Positions 17,806-26,538 of a stretch of DNA of 64,000 nucleotides are shown here, piece after piece. Location: assembly GCA_049324535.1 (NCBI GenBank), contig JBMOOG010000026.1:1-64000 (forward strand), read 5' to 3'. A program made the translations under genes and the position numbers. Under the pieces are notes generated by a model. It did no database searches. It was not told the DNA's origin and saw only the letters and a list, made by a program, of their open reading frames with translations. The stretch comes from JBMOOG01 sp049324535 (GTDB lineage: Bacteria > Pseudomonadota > Alphaproteobacteria > Rhodobacterales > Rhodobacteraceae). The first letter of the stretch is position 1; every line of letters begins with the position of its first letter.

Positions 17806-19347
17806 TCAGGCGTCCACGACCTGGGTCCGGGTTCCCATGGCGGCCGCCAGCGAGGCGAAGCGGGCGAGGGCCACTTCGCCGAACAGGGCCCGGCCCTTGC
17901 GCGTGAGCTTCAGCCGGAGCACGTTCTTCTTGCGCAGCCATTCCAGCTCGCCCGCCTCTTCCGGCGCTTGCAGCGCGAACATCGCCCCGAAGCGCATGGC
18001 CTTGCCGAGGATCTCCGCCTCCTGGATCTGGCGGGGGCTGAGCAGGGCGAACATCGGCTCGAGCCGGCTGCCGCTGCGGGAATTCTTGTAGCGGTGGAGC
18101 AGCGCCAGCCCGAGGAAGACGCGCTCGGGGTGGCTCAGGCCGCCGAGGTTCGCCCGGGTCACGTTGTCGAAGCAGGCTTCGGCGCGGTAGTCGGGGTGGG
18201 TGCGCCAGGTCGTGTCGTGCAGCATGCAGGCGGCCCTGACGAGCCGCAGGCGCTCGGGCGGCGCCTTCTCGAAGAGCGGCAGGAGGAAGGCGTAGAGCTT
18301 CTTGCCGAAGCCGGGCATCCGCGCCGAGGTCTTCTCGGCGTGGCGGCAGGCCTCGATCAGCGGATCGCGCAGCCGCAGCTTTTCCGGCATCTGCTCGTAG
18401 AGCAGCCCCTCGCGGATGCCGTAGGACGACACGTCGATTTCCTTGGGGCGGAAGGTCTGCACCAGCTGCCGCAGCACAAGGCCCGCCATAGGCAGGAGCT
18501 CGAGGCGCGCCTCGGAGGTGCCGGTGCGGGCGCGCAGCGTGGCGATGTCGCTTTCCTCGATCCACTTCACGGTCTGTAGGACGCCCTGCGGGGTCATCCT
18601 GTACTCGTGCAGCACCGTCATCGGGTAGTTGCGCCGCTCCATGTCGAGCCGCGCGATCGCCCGCCACGACCCGCCGACCAGGTAGATCCGGTCATGGCCG
18701 GTACCCACCGTCTCGGCGAGCTGCTGCATGACCTTGCGCACATGCGCGGTCAGTCCCGCCTTGCCGCCGGGGACGCGCTGGAGCCGGAACGGCCCGAGCG
18801 GCGACGTGGCGCGGCGGCCGATCTCGCCGCCGCCGATCTCGGCCAGTTCCATCGAGTTGCCGCCGATGTCGCAGACGAGACCGCGCGCCCCGGGCCAGCC
18901 GAGCAGGACGCCCTGCGCGGAGAGCCGGGCCTCTTCGGCGCCGTCGATCACCCAGAGCTTCAGCCCGGTCTCGCGTTCGACCTCGGCCTGAAACTCGGGG
19001 CCGTCCTCGGCCTCGCGGACCGCCGCCGTCGCCACGCAGGTCAGCGGCCCGATGTCCATGCCCTCGGCCAGGGCGGCGAAGCGGCGCAGGGCGGACAGGG
19101 CGCGCACGCGGCCCTGGGGATTGAGCCGCCCGGTCTCGGCCAGACCGTTGCCGAGGCCCGCCATGATCTTCTCATTGTAGAAATAGGCCGGGCTGCGCGC
19201 GGCGCCGTCGAAGACCACCATGCGGACGGAGTTCGACCCCACATCGACGACGCCCACCCGTTCGAGCGCCCGGCTGGACGGATCGTCGAAGAGCGGCCGG
19301 CCGAAGGGCTCCCAGTCGTCGCCGGCGCTCACGAGTTTCTGGTCCAT
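17806..19347 (-). CDS. ppx: Exopolyphosphatase / pppGpp phosphohydrolase (Ppx/GppA)
   Basis: A 513-residue ASKHA-fold enzyme. The phosphate-1 motif VVDVGSNSVRMVVFDG (about 31-46) and the VCDIGGNSMELAEIGGG motif (about 165-181) are typical of Ppx/GppA. A C-terminal HD-like helical region contains AACMLHDTTW. It removes terminal phosphate from polyphosphate and may act on pppGpp. ATG 19347 is preceded by GGGGGTGAG; an upstream in-frame GTG at 19356 is less likely. It lies downstream of ppk1, forming a polyphosphate synthesis/degradation pair. Confidence 0.92.
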   Translation of the reverse strand: MDQKLVSAGDDWEPFGRPLFDDPSSRALERVGVVDVGSNSVRMVVFDGAARSPAYFYNEKIMAGLGNGLAETGRLNPQGRVRALSALRRFAALAEGMDIGPLTCVATAAVREAEDGPEFQAEVERETGLKLWVIDGAEEARLSAQGVLLGWPGARGLVCDIGGNSMELAEIGGGEIGRRATSPLGPFRLQRVPGGKAGLTAHVRKVMQQLAETVGTGHDRIYLVGGSWRAIARLDMERRNYPMTVLHEYRMTPQGVLQTVKWIEESDIATLRARTGTSEARLELLPMAGLVLRQLVQTFRPKEIDVSSYGIREGLLYEQMPEKLRLRDPLIEACRHAEKTSARMPGFGKKLYAFLLPLFEKAPPERLRLVRAACMLHDTTWRTHPDYRAEACFDNVTRANLGGLSHPERVFLGLALLHRYKNSRSGSRLEPMFALLSPRQIQEAEILGKAMRFGAMFALQAPEEAGELEWLRKKNVLRLKLTRKGRALFGEVALARFASLAAAMGTRTQVVDA

Positions 19348-19414
19348 GCGTCTCACCCCCGCGTGAGTCCACGCCGGTGCGTCGGCCCCGGGCGGCTGGC
19401 CTCTGCCTTACCCC

Positions 19415-21589
19415 TCAATCCACCGGCTGGGCAAGTCTCGGGACGCCCGCCGCGCCTGCGGACCCGCGGCCCGACAGCGAGGGATTCTCCATGAAATAGG
19501 TGTGGCAGCTGAAGAGGTCGTCACGGCCCTCGGGCAGGTCGCGCACATAGTGTCCGTCCGGCTGCAGCACCCAGCTCTGGGCCTCGTCGGCCAGATTCGC
19601 CGCCATGATCTGGGTCATGATCTGCGCCCGCACGGTGTCGTTCAGGATCTCGACCAGCGCCTCGACGCGGCGGGTCAGGTTGCGCTCCATCCAGTCGGCC
19701 GACGAGATGAAGATGCGCGCCTTCTTCGACGGCAGGCCGTGGCCGTTGCCGAAGAGCACGATGCGCGAATGTTCGAGGAACCGCCCGACGATCGACTTCA
19801 CCCGGATGTTGTCGGACAGTCCCTTGATGCCGGGGCGCAGGCCGCAGATGCCGCGCACGACCATGTCCACCTTCACGCCGGCCTGGCTTGCGGCGTAGAG
19901 CGCGTCGATCACCTCGGGATCGATGATCGAGTTGAGCTTCAGCCAGATCGCCGCAGGGCGGCCGCTGCGCGCGAACTCCGCCTCGCGCGCGATCAGGTCC
20001 AGAAGGCGCGGCTTGAGCGAGATGGGCGAGATCGCCAGGTTCTCGAGGCCCTCGGGCTGGGCGTAGCCCGACAGGTAGTTGAAGACCTTGGTCGCGTCGC
20101 GGCCCAGCGCCGGGTCGCAGGTGAAGAGGCTCAGGTCGGTGTACACGCGCGCGGTGATCGGGTGATAGTTGCCGGTGCCGTAATGGGTGTAGGTGACCAG
20201 ATGGTCGCCCTCGCGGCGCACGACGGTCGAGATCTTGGCGTGGGTCTTGTAGTTCACGAAGCCGTAGACGACATGCGCGCCCGACCGTTCGAGCCGGCGC
20301 GACTGGCGGATGTTGGCCGCCTCGTCGAAGCGCGCCTTGAGCTCGACCAGCGCGGTCACGGACTTGCCGCTTTCGGCGGCCTCGCAGAGCGCCGAGACGA
20401 CGGGGCTGTCGTAGGAGGTCCGGTAGAGCGTCTGCTTGATCGCCAGCACGTTCGGATCCGCCGCGGCCTGCTGCAGGAACTGGATCACCATGTCGAAGCT
20501 TTCGTACGGGTGATGCAGCAGCATGTCCTTCTGGCGGATGGCCGCGAAGATGTCGCCGTCGTGGTCCTGCAACCGTTCGGGCACGCGGGGGATGAAGGTC
20601 GGCCACTGCAGGTCGCGCCGGCTGTCGAGCACCAGCTCCTTCACGTCGGCCATGCCGACCATGCCCTTGACCTCGACGACCTCGTCCGCGCTGACGCCCA
20701 GTTCGTCCATGACCACCGCGCGCAGCGCCACCGGCGCGTCGGCGGTGATCTTCAGCCGGATCACCTGGCCGCGCCGGCGCCGTTTCAGGGCGGTCTCGAA
20801 TTCGCGCACCAGATCCTCGGCCTCCTCCTCGACCTCGAGATCGCTGTCGCGCAGGACACGGAAGGCGCAGTGGCCGGTCGAGCGGTAGCCTGGGAACAGC
20901 GCCTCGAGATGCAGGAGCAGCAGGTCCTCCAGCGGCAGGAACCGCGCCTCGCCGGGTTTCGACGGAAGCGGGATGAAGCGCGCCAGCTGCTGCGGGATCG
21001 GCAGGAGCGCCTGCAGCGACCGCTGGTCGGAGATCCGCTCGAGCTGAAGCGCGAGGCAGAACCCGGCGTTCGGGATGAACGGGAAGGGGTGGGCCGGGTC
21101 GATCGCCAGCGGCGACAGCACGGGGAAGACCTGGGCCAGGAAGTGCTGCTGGAGAAAGCCGCGGTCGCGCTTCGTGAGCTTGCGGCGGTCGAGGATCTCG
21201 ATGCCCGCGGTCTCCATGTCCCGGCGAAGCCGGTTCCAGATCGTCTGCTGGGCGGCCATCAGGCGGCGCGCCTCGGCGTTGACCAGCACCAGCTGCTCGG
21301 CCGGGGTCCGCCCGTCCGCCGCGGGCGTCGCGTTGCCGGCCCGGGCCAGCTCGCGCAGACCCGCGACGCGGACGGTGTAGAATTCGTCGAGGTTGGTGGC
21401 CGAGATCGACAGGAAGCGCACGCGTTCGAGGAGCGGCACGCGCGGATTGCGCGATTCGTCGAGCACGCGCCAGTTGAAGCCCAGCCAGCTCAGTTCCCGG
21501 TTGAAGAACCGCGCCGGCCCCGCGATCTCGGCGGGCGGAAGAACCGCCGGACGGCTCGTGTGATGGTGCAGGAAATCGGCCTGGGTCAT
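19415..21589 (-). CDS. ppk1: Polyphosphate kinase 1
   Basis: A 724-residue PPK1, which polymerises the gamma-phosphate of ATP into polyphosphate. The N-terminal domain starts RFFNRELSWLGFNWRVLDES (about 26-45). The catalytic phospho-histidine is in the YKTHAKISTVVRR motif (about residue 450), followed by TYTHYGTGNYHP and, near the C-terminus, FISSADWMERNLTRRVE. I chose ATG 21589; TTG 21613 is a longer in-frame alternative. It is in a minus-strand run with the AI-2E permease and hda upstream and ppx downstream. Confidence 0.96.
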   Translation of the reverse strand: MTQADFLHHHTSRPAVLPPAEIAGPARFFNRELSWLGFNWRVLDESRNPRVPLLERVRFLSISATNLDEFYTVRVAGLRELARAGNATPAADGRTPAEQLVLVNAEARRLMAAQQTIWNRLRRDMETAGIEILDRRKLTKRDRGFLQQHFLAQVFPVLSPLAIDPAHPFPFIPNAGFCLALQLERISDQRSLQALLPIPQQLARFIPLPSKPGEARFLPLEDLLLLHLEALFPGYRSTGHCAFRVLRDSDLEVEEEAEDLVREFETALKRRRRGQVIRLKITADAPVALRAVVMDELGVSADEVVEVKGMVGMADVKELVLDSRRDLQWPTFIPRVPERLQDHDGDIFAAIRQKDMLLHHPYESFDMVIQFLQQAAADPNVLAIKQTLYRTSYDSPVVSALCEAAESGKSVTALVELKARFDEAANIRQSRRLERSGAHVVYGFVNYKTHAKISTVVRREGDHLVTYTHYGTGNYHPITARVYTDLSLFTCDPALGRDATKVFNYLSGYAQPEGLENLAISPISLKPRLLDLIAREAEFARSGRPAAIWLKLNSIIDPEVIDALYAASQAGVKVDMVVRGICGLRPGIKGLSDNIRVKSIVGRFLEHSRIVLFGNGHGLPSKKARIFISSADWMERNLTRRVEALVEILNDTVRAQIMTQIMAANLADEAQSWVLQPDGHYVRDLPEGRDDLFSCHTYFMENPSLSGRGSAGAAGVPRLAQPVD

Positions 21590-21656
21590 CGGGAGGGGGC
21601 TCGCAATCGTCAAACGGGCGTCAATCGTTCCGCCGGGGAGGGGCGGTCAACGCCGA

Positions 21657-22343
21657 TCATTGACCCTGCCGCGCGCGGCTGTCCAGAACCTCGGCGACGA
21701 GGCCGCGCGTGATCGGGCGCGCCTCGGCAAGCGCCCGCGAGTCGATCGCGCCGACAAGGTCGCGCGCGGCCGCCGTCGAGCGCTCCATCCGCCGCACGAG
21801 CCAGGGGACAAGCGCGGGCGGGACGGCCAGCTGACGGTCGGCAAAGAGCTTGACCAGGATCGCGGCCAGCAGGGCGTCGTCCGGCGCGTCGATGCGGGCG
21901 ACCGCCGCCGCGCCCAGCCGGCTTTCCAGATCGGGCAGGCCGAGGCGCCAGTGCAGGGGGGCCGAGCGCGCGGTGACCAGAAGCCGGCCACCCGCGGCGG
22001 CGATCAGGTTGTGCAGGTGGAAGAGCGCGGTCTCGGCGGCGCGGTCGCCGGCGATGCGGTCTGCATCCTCGACCGCGATCCGCGGGGCGCGGGCAAGGTC
22101 GGCCAGATCCGCGTCGGCAATGCCCGCGGCGTCCATGATCCGCGCGCCGGTGTCGTGGGCCCAGACGTGGACGAGATGCGTCTTGCCCGAGCCGCCGGGG
22201 CCGGTGAGGACGAGCTTGCCCTGCGGCCAGGAGGCGTCGCTCTCGACCTGCGCGAGGGCAAGCCGGTTGGCCGGCGAGACGAAGAAATCGCCGCGGCCCA
22301 GTGCGGGGCGCACCGGCAGATCGAGGACCAGTTGCCGGGGCAT
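21657..22343 (-). CDS. hda: DnaA-related replication regulator Hda
   Basis: A 228-residue AAA+ protein resembling DnaA domain III without the DNA-binding domain. It has an N-terminal clamp-binding motif QLVLDLP (residues 4-10), Walker A GPGGSGKTHLVH (about 48-59), a Walker B-like RIAVEDADRI and the sensor segment LLVTARSAP. Hda with the sliding clamp stimulates ATP hydrolysis by DnaA and prevents re-initiation. It starts 4 bp downstream of the AI-2E permease stop, so the two are co-transcribed; this linkage is common in alphaproteobacteria. Confidence 0.88.
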   Translation of the reverse strand: MPRQLVLDLPVRPALGRGDFFVSPANRLALAQVESDASWPQGKLVLTGPGGSGKTHLVHVWAHDTGARIMDAAGIADADLADLARAPRIAVEDADRIAGDRAAETALFHLHNLIAAAGGRLLVTARSAPLHWRLGLPDLESRLGAAAVARIDAPDDALLAAILVKLFADRQLAVPPALVPWLVRRMERSTAAARDLVGAIDSRALAEARPITRGLVAEVLDSRARQGQ

Positions 22344-22347
22344 GGGG

Positions 22348-23421
22348 CTAGGCCTTCTCGCCGCCGGAACCGGGCGAGCCGCGATACAGAGGGCTTTCGA
22401 GATACTTCTGGATGGCGAACCGGGCCAGGACGCCGATGGCGGCGGCGACCGGTACCGCCACCAGCATGCCGACGAAGCCGAAGAGCGTGCCGAAGGCCGA
22501 CAGGGCGAAGAGCAGCCAGACCGGGTGCAGCCCGACCGAGTTTCCGACCAGCTTCGGGGTCACGATGTTGCCTTCCAGAAACTGGCCGACGGCGAAGATG
22601 CCGGCGACGATGCCGATCTGCACCCAGTCGCCCCAGAACTGGTAGAGCGCGAGTCCGATCGCAAGCGCCCCGCCGATCAGGGCGCCCACGTAGGGGATGA
22701 AGGTGATGAGGCCGGCAATGGCGCCGACGACGAGGCCGAACTGCAGCCCGGCGGCCATGAGGGCGATCGAGTAGAAGGTGCCGAGGATCAGGCAGACCGA
22801 GACCTGACCGCGCACGAAACCCGCCAGCACCCGGTCGATGTCGCGCGCAAGGCCGCGCACGGTGTCGCGGTGATCCTTCGGGATCCAGCCGTCCACCGTG
22901 GCCACCATCGTGTCCCAGTCGAGAAGCAGGTAGAAGGCCACGACGGGAACGACGACGAGGAACACGACGAAGTTGATGACGGACATCGCCGAGGAGATGA
23001 GCGTGCCCGCGAGCTCGCCGCCCTTGGAGCGAATGGTTTCGCCGATCGAGGCGAGCGTCTGGCGGACCACGCTTTCGCTGTCCATGATCGAGGGGAACTT
23101 GGCGGTGAGGAAGGCCTGCAGATCGCCCACGATCTGCGGCGCCGCGTTGACGAGCTGGCCGAGCTGGCGGACCAGGGTGGGGACCAAGAGCAGCGCCGTC
23201 ACGATGAAGATCAGCAGCGCCACCACCGAAATGACCGACGTGGCCGCGACGCGGCTCAGCCCCAGCCTTTCGAGCCTGTCGGCGATCGGATCGAGGAAAT
23301 AGGCAATGGCGCCGCCGACGAGGAAGGGCAGAAGCACACTGCCCAGCAGCCAGAGCACCAGCACAAGCACCCCGGCCGCCGCGCCCCAGTAGATTGCCTG
23401 TCTGCGTACGCTGAGGCCCAT
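22348..23421 (-). CDS. AI-2E family transporter (PerM-like permease)
   Basis: A 357-residue inner-membrane protein with 7-8 hydrophobic segments (about 10-45, 60-85, 145-170, 210-275, 300-340). It has the family pattern PLVGGAIAYFLDPIADRLERLGLSR near the N-terminus and FIPYVGALIGGALA / GNIVTPKLVGNSVGLHPV in the C-terminal half. Members export small molecules or ions; the AI-2 name is historical and no substrate can be assigned. It is divergent from proS, with 144 bp between the starts. Confidence 0.88.
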   Translation of the reverse strand: MGLSVRRQAIYWGAAAGVLVLVLWLLGSVLLPFLVGGAIAYFLDPIADRLERLGLSRVAATSVISVVALLIFIVTALLLVPTLVRQLGQLVNAAPQIVGDLQAFLTAKFPSIMDSESVVRQTLASIGETIRSKGGELAGTLISSAMSVINFVVFLVVVPVVAFYLLLDWDTMVATVDGWIPKDHRDTVRGLARDIDRVLAGFVRGQVSVCLILGTFYSIALMAAGLQFGLVVGAIAGLITFIPYVGALIGGALAIGLALYQFWGDWVQIGIVAGIFAVGQFLEGNIVTPKLVGNSVGLHPVWLLFALSAFGTLFGFVGMLVAVPVAAAIGVLARFAIQKYLESPLYRGSPGSGGEKA

Positions 23422-23565
23422 GTCCTGCCCGTTCACCGATCGGCCCCTTGTCCCCGATTGGCGCCGGGTGCGCAAGGGGAAGGCCCGCGCCGCGTGCCGG
23501 CCTTGCCCGGCGCCGGGGCATGGCTTAGACGGGTGCGGACCATCAGACCGAAAGGTGTCCGGCCC

Positions 23566-24903
23566 ATGCGCCTCAGCCGCTATTTCCTGCCCGTTCTCCG
23601 CGAAAACCCCGCCGACGCGCAGATCGTGTCGCACCGCTACATGCTGCGCGCGGGGATGATCCGCCAGCAGGCCGCCGGCATCTATTCCTGGCTGCCGCTC
23701 GGCTATCGCGTCCTGAAGCGGATCGAGCAGATCGTGCACGAGGAGCAGATCCGCGCCGGGCACATTCCGCTGCTGATGCCGACGCTGCAACCGGCCGATC
23801 TGTGGCGCGAGAGCGGCCGCTACGACGACTACGGGCAGGAGATGCTGCGCATCCGCGACCGCCACGACCGCGACATGCTTTACGGGCCGACGAACGAGGA
23901 GATGATCACCGACATCTTCCGGTCGCATGTCGAAAGCTACAAGTCGCTGCCGCTCACGCTCTACCACATCCAGTGGAAGTTCCGCGACGAGGTGCGGCCG
24001 CGCTTCGGCGTCATGCGCGGGCGCGAGTTCCTGATGAAGGACGGCTACAACTTCGACCTGTCCTACGAGGATGCGATCCACGCCTACAACCGCCACATGG
24101 TGAGCTACCTGCGCACCTACGAGCGCATGGGGCTTCAGGCGATCCCGATGCGGGCGGCCTCGGGCCCGATCGGCGGCGACAACACCCACGAATTCCTGGT
24201 GCTGGCCTCGACCGGCGAGTCCGAGGTCTTCTACGATTCCGCGATCACCGACCTCAAGTTCGGCGACCGGGTGGTGAACTACGACGACCGCGCCGAATGC
24301 GCCGCGATCGTGCGCGAGTGGACCACGCCCTACGCGCGCACGGACGAGACCCATGACGTGGCGCTCTTCCACGCGATCCCGGCCGACCGGCAGAAGACGT
24401 CGCGCGGCATCGAGGTCGGGCAGATCTTCTACTTCGGCACCAAGTATTCCGAGCCGATGGGCGCGATGGTGGTCATGCCCGACGGCTCGCGCGCGCCCGT
24501 GCACATGGGGTCGCACGGCATCGGCGTGTCGCGGCTGGTGGGCGCGATCATCGAGGCGAGCCATGACGAGAAGGGCATCGTCTGGCCCGAGGGCGTCACA
24601 CCCTTTCACGCCGGGATCGTCAACCTCAAGCAGGGCGACGCAGGCACGGATGCGGCCTGCGAGGCGATCTATGCTGGGCTGGCCGCGCGCGGGCTCGAGG
24701 CGCTTTACGACGACACCGACGAGAGGGCGGGGGCGAAGTTCGCCACCATGGACCTCATCGGCCTGCCCTGGCGGATCACGGTCGGCCCGCGCGGGCTCGC
24801 CTCGGGCAGGGTCGAGCTGACCGCGCGCCGGACCGGCCTGAGCGAGGAGATGAGCCCCGAGGCGGTGGTGGACCGCATCGCGCAGATCTACGCGGGGCGC
24901 TGA
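23566..24903 (+). CDS. proS: Prolyl-tRNA synthetase (short alphaproteobacterial type)
   Basis: A 445-residue class II aminoacyl-tRNA synthetase charging tRNA-Pro. It has the motif 1 region AGIYSWLPLGYRVL (about 37-50), motif 2 FRDEVRPRFGVMRGREFLMKD (about 140-160) and motif 3 MGSHGIGVSRLVGA (about 313-326). Between motifs 2 and 3 there is only a short linker, not the roughly 180-residue editing insertion of E. coli ProS; this is normal for Rhodobacterales, which depend on separate trans-editing. The start is ATG 23566. Confidence 0.97.
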   Translation: MRLSRYFLPVLRENPADAQIVSHRYMLRAGMIRQQAAGIYSWLPLGYRVLKRIEQIVHEEQIRAGHIPLLMPTLQPADLWRESGRYDDYGQEMLRIRDRHDRDMLYGPTNEEMITDIFRSHVESYKSLPLTLYHIQWKFRDEVRPRFGVMRGREFLMKDGYNFDLSYEDAIHAYNRHMVSYLRTYERMGLQAIPMRAASGPIGGDNTHEFLVLASTGESEVFYDSAITDLKFGDRVVNYDDRAECAAIVREWTTPYARTDETHDVALFHAIPADRQKTSRGIEVGQIFYFGTKYSEPMGAMVVMPDGSRAPVHMGSHGIGVSRLVGAIIEASHDEKGIVWPEGVTPFHAGIVNLKQGDAGTDAACEAIYAGLAARGLEALYDDTDERAGAKFATMDLIGLPWRITVGPRGLASGRVELTARRTGLSEEMSPEAVVDRIAQIYAGR

Positions 24904-24946
24904 GGGGCGCGGGCGGGGGGCTCCCGCCCCCCGGGCCTGCGGCCCG

Positions 24947-24990
24947 CCCCCCGGGGGTATTTTCGCGAAGAAGAAGGCAGGGGATCAGGG
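24947..24990 (+). repeat. Dispersed intergenic repeat, copy 1
   Basis: A CCCCCGGGGGTATTT block followed by GAAGAAGAAG and a CAGGGGA-CAGGG tail. The same element recurs at 53284-53326. Both copies are preceded by GC-rich hairpin-prone sequence. I recall similar elements between genes in other Rhodobacterales genomes; its function is unknown (terminator-like or REP-like). Confidence 0.75.
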
Positions 24991-25107
24991 CGCGGGGGGC
25001 ATCCGCACCACGACGCTGCCGGTCCTGCCGCCGCTGCCGGCGATGGCGTGGGCCTCGGCGGTCGCCTCGACGGGCGGGCCGTAGCCTCGGGTGAGGGCGG
25101 CGCGCAT
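24985..25107 (-). pseudogene. Possible remnant of a zinc-type alcohol dehydrogenase/quinone oxidoreductase
   Basis: A 40-codon frame begins MRAALTRGYGPP, the usual opening of medium-chain quinone oxidoreductases, and ends GSVVVRMPPAP-stop. The second part looks like the nearby GEVLVRV strand of that family. Nothing of the catalytic or NAD-binding domains follows. It may be a deletion remnant or a chance frame; I cannot separate these by eye. Confidence 0.3.
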
Positions 25108-25212
25108 GGGGCCTCCGGCGGGACGGGTGGCACACGGGCCGATCGGCGGCCGCCCGCAAGGTCGGGGACACCCGACCCGGTCACGCGCGCCATTGTGGCT
25201 TGACCCCGTGCG

Positions 25213-25228
25213 CACCTTGGTCAAGGTG
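25213..25228. promoter_or_regulatory. Palindromic operator-like site upstream of lolC
   Basis: CACCTTG-GT-CAAGGTG is a perfect 7-bp inverted repeat with a 2-nt centre, 23 bp before the lolC ATG. A TTGACC at 25200-25205 just upstream could be a -35 box, and it also forms a second inverted repeat CTTGACC-N13-GGTCAAG (25199-25225). The regulator is unknown. Confidence 0.4.
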
Positions 25229-25251
25229 GCGCCACCCGAACGGAGCCCCGA

Positions 25252-26538
25252 ATGGTCCGACGCACCGCCCCTTTCGCCCCCTTCGAATGGCTGATCGCCT
25301 GGCGCTACCTGCGCGCCTCGCGGGCCGAGGGCGGGATCAGCGTGATGACCTGGATCAGCCTCGTGGGCATCGCGCTGGGGGTGATGGCCCTGGTGGCGAC
25401 CCTGGCGGTGCGCGCGGGCTTCCGGGCCGAGTTCGTCGACACGATCCTCGGGGCCAATGCCCATGTGAGCGTGCTGAAGGCGAGCCATCCCGACGCGAAC
25501 GGCATCCTGACGCGGGCGATCACCGACTTCGACGCCGAGGCCGCGCGCATCCGCGCCATCCCCGGCGTCACCCGCGCGGCGCCCCTGATCCGCGGTCAGG
25601 CGATGGTGACCTTCGCCGACCGGTCGAACGTGGCCGAGGTCTATGGCATCGCGCCGGCCGACCTCAAGGCGATCCCGCGCGTCGCCGATCCCGCGCAGGC
25701 GATGGGCAACATCGACGACTTCGACCGCGGCATCGCGATCGGATCGGGCATCGCGCGCGACCTTGGCCTTTCGGTCGGCGACCGGGTCAAGCTCATCCAG
25801 CCGAACGGGACGCGGACCGCCTTCGGCGTGAGCCCGCGGGTGAACGCCTATGAGGTGGTCTACATCTTCACCGCCGGCCGGTGGGACATCGACCGCACCC
25901 GCATCTACATGCCCTTCGGCGAGGCGCAGTCCTTCTTCAACCGCGAGGGATCGGCGGACGAGATCGAGGTGTTCGTGGCCGATCCCGAGAACGTGGATGC
26001 CCTTGCCCCGGCGCTCCTCGACGCGGCGGGCGCGAACACGCTGCTCTGGACCTGGCGCGACGCCTCGGGGGCGTTCCTGAGCGCGCTCTCGATCGAGGAC
26101 GACGTGATGTTCGTGATCCTGTCGATCCTGGTGCTGATCGCCGCGATGAACATCACCTCGGGGTTGGTGATGCTGGTCAAGAACAAAGGCCGGGACATCG
26201 GCATCCTGCGCACCATGGGGCTGGCGCAGGGGTCCGTCCTGCGGGTGTTCTTCCTGTGCGGGGCGATGACCGGGATCGTCGGCACGCTTCTGGGCCTGGT
26301 GCTCGGCGTGCTGATCGCCGTCAACATCGACAGCATCATGGCGGGGGTCAACTGGATGACCGGGGGCGGCGCCTGGGATCCGTCGATCCGCGGGATCTAC
26401 CGGTTGCCGGCGAAGCTGCAGGCCTGGGACGTGGCGAAGGCGGTGGGCCTGTCGCTGGTCCTGTCCTTTATCGTCACCATCTTTCCGGCCCGGCGGGCGG
26501 CGCGGATGAACCCGGTCGAGGCGCTGCGCTATGAGTGA
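25252..26538 (+). CDS. lolC: Lipoprotein-releasing ABC transporter permease LolC/LolE
   Basis: A 428-residue inner-membrane subunit of the Lol machinery that hands outer-membrane lipoproteins to LolA. It has one N-terminal membrane helix (about 30-55; GGISVMTWISLVGIALGV), a periplasmic MacB-like domain (about 60-280) and three C-terminal helices (about 283-307, 332-357, 390-410), ending in the FtsX-type FPARRAARMNPVEALRYE. There is a single permease gene, so LolC probably forms a homodimer (the LolF situation). The 3' end overlaps lolD by 8 bp. Confidence 0.94.
   Translation: MVRRTAPFAPFEWLIAWRYLRASRAEGGISVMTWISLVGIALGVMALVATLAVRAGFRAEFVDTILGANAHVSVLKASHPDANGILTRAITDFDAEAARIRAIPGVTRAAPLIRGQAMVTFADRSNVAEVYGIAPADLKAIPRVADPAQAMGNIDDFDRGIAIGSGIARDLGLSVGDRVKLIQPNGTRTAFGVSPRVNAYEVVYIFTAGRWDIDRTRIYMPFGEAQSFFNREGSADEIEVFVADPENVDALAPALLDAAGANTLLWTWRDASGAFLSALSIEDDVMFVILSILVLIAAMNITSGLVMLVKNKGRDIGILRTMGLAQGSVLRVFFLCGAMTGIVGTLLGLVLGVLIAVNIDSIMAGVNWMTGGGAWDPSIRGIYRLPAKLQAWDVAKAVGLSLVLSFIVTIFPARRAARMNPVEALRYE

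Larger units (their letters stand above)
24904..25251. other. Intergenic region proS-lolC (348 bp)
   Basis: No full gene is present. From left to right it holds GC-rich hairpin sequence just after proS (about 24909-24953, likely terminator), one copy of a dispersed repeat, a 40-codon minus-strand frame that looks like a gene remnant, and a palindrome just before lolC. Confidence 0.7.

Noticed and set aside
25200..25240. MerR-type promoter with a long spacer at lolC
   Set aside because: The palindrome is not centred between a -35 and a -10; no convincing -10 box occurs 19-20 bp after TTGACC, so I only list it as an operator-like palindrome.
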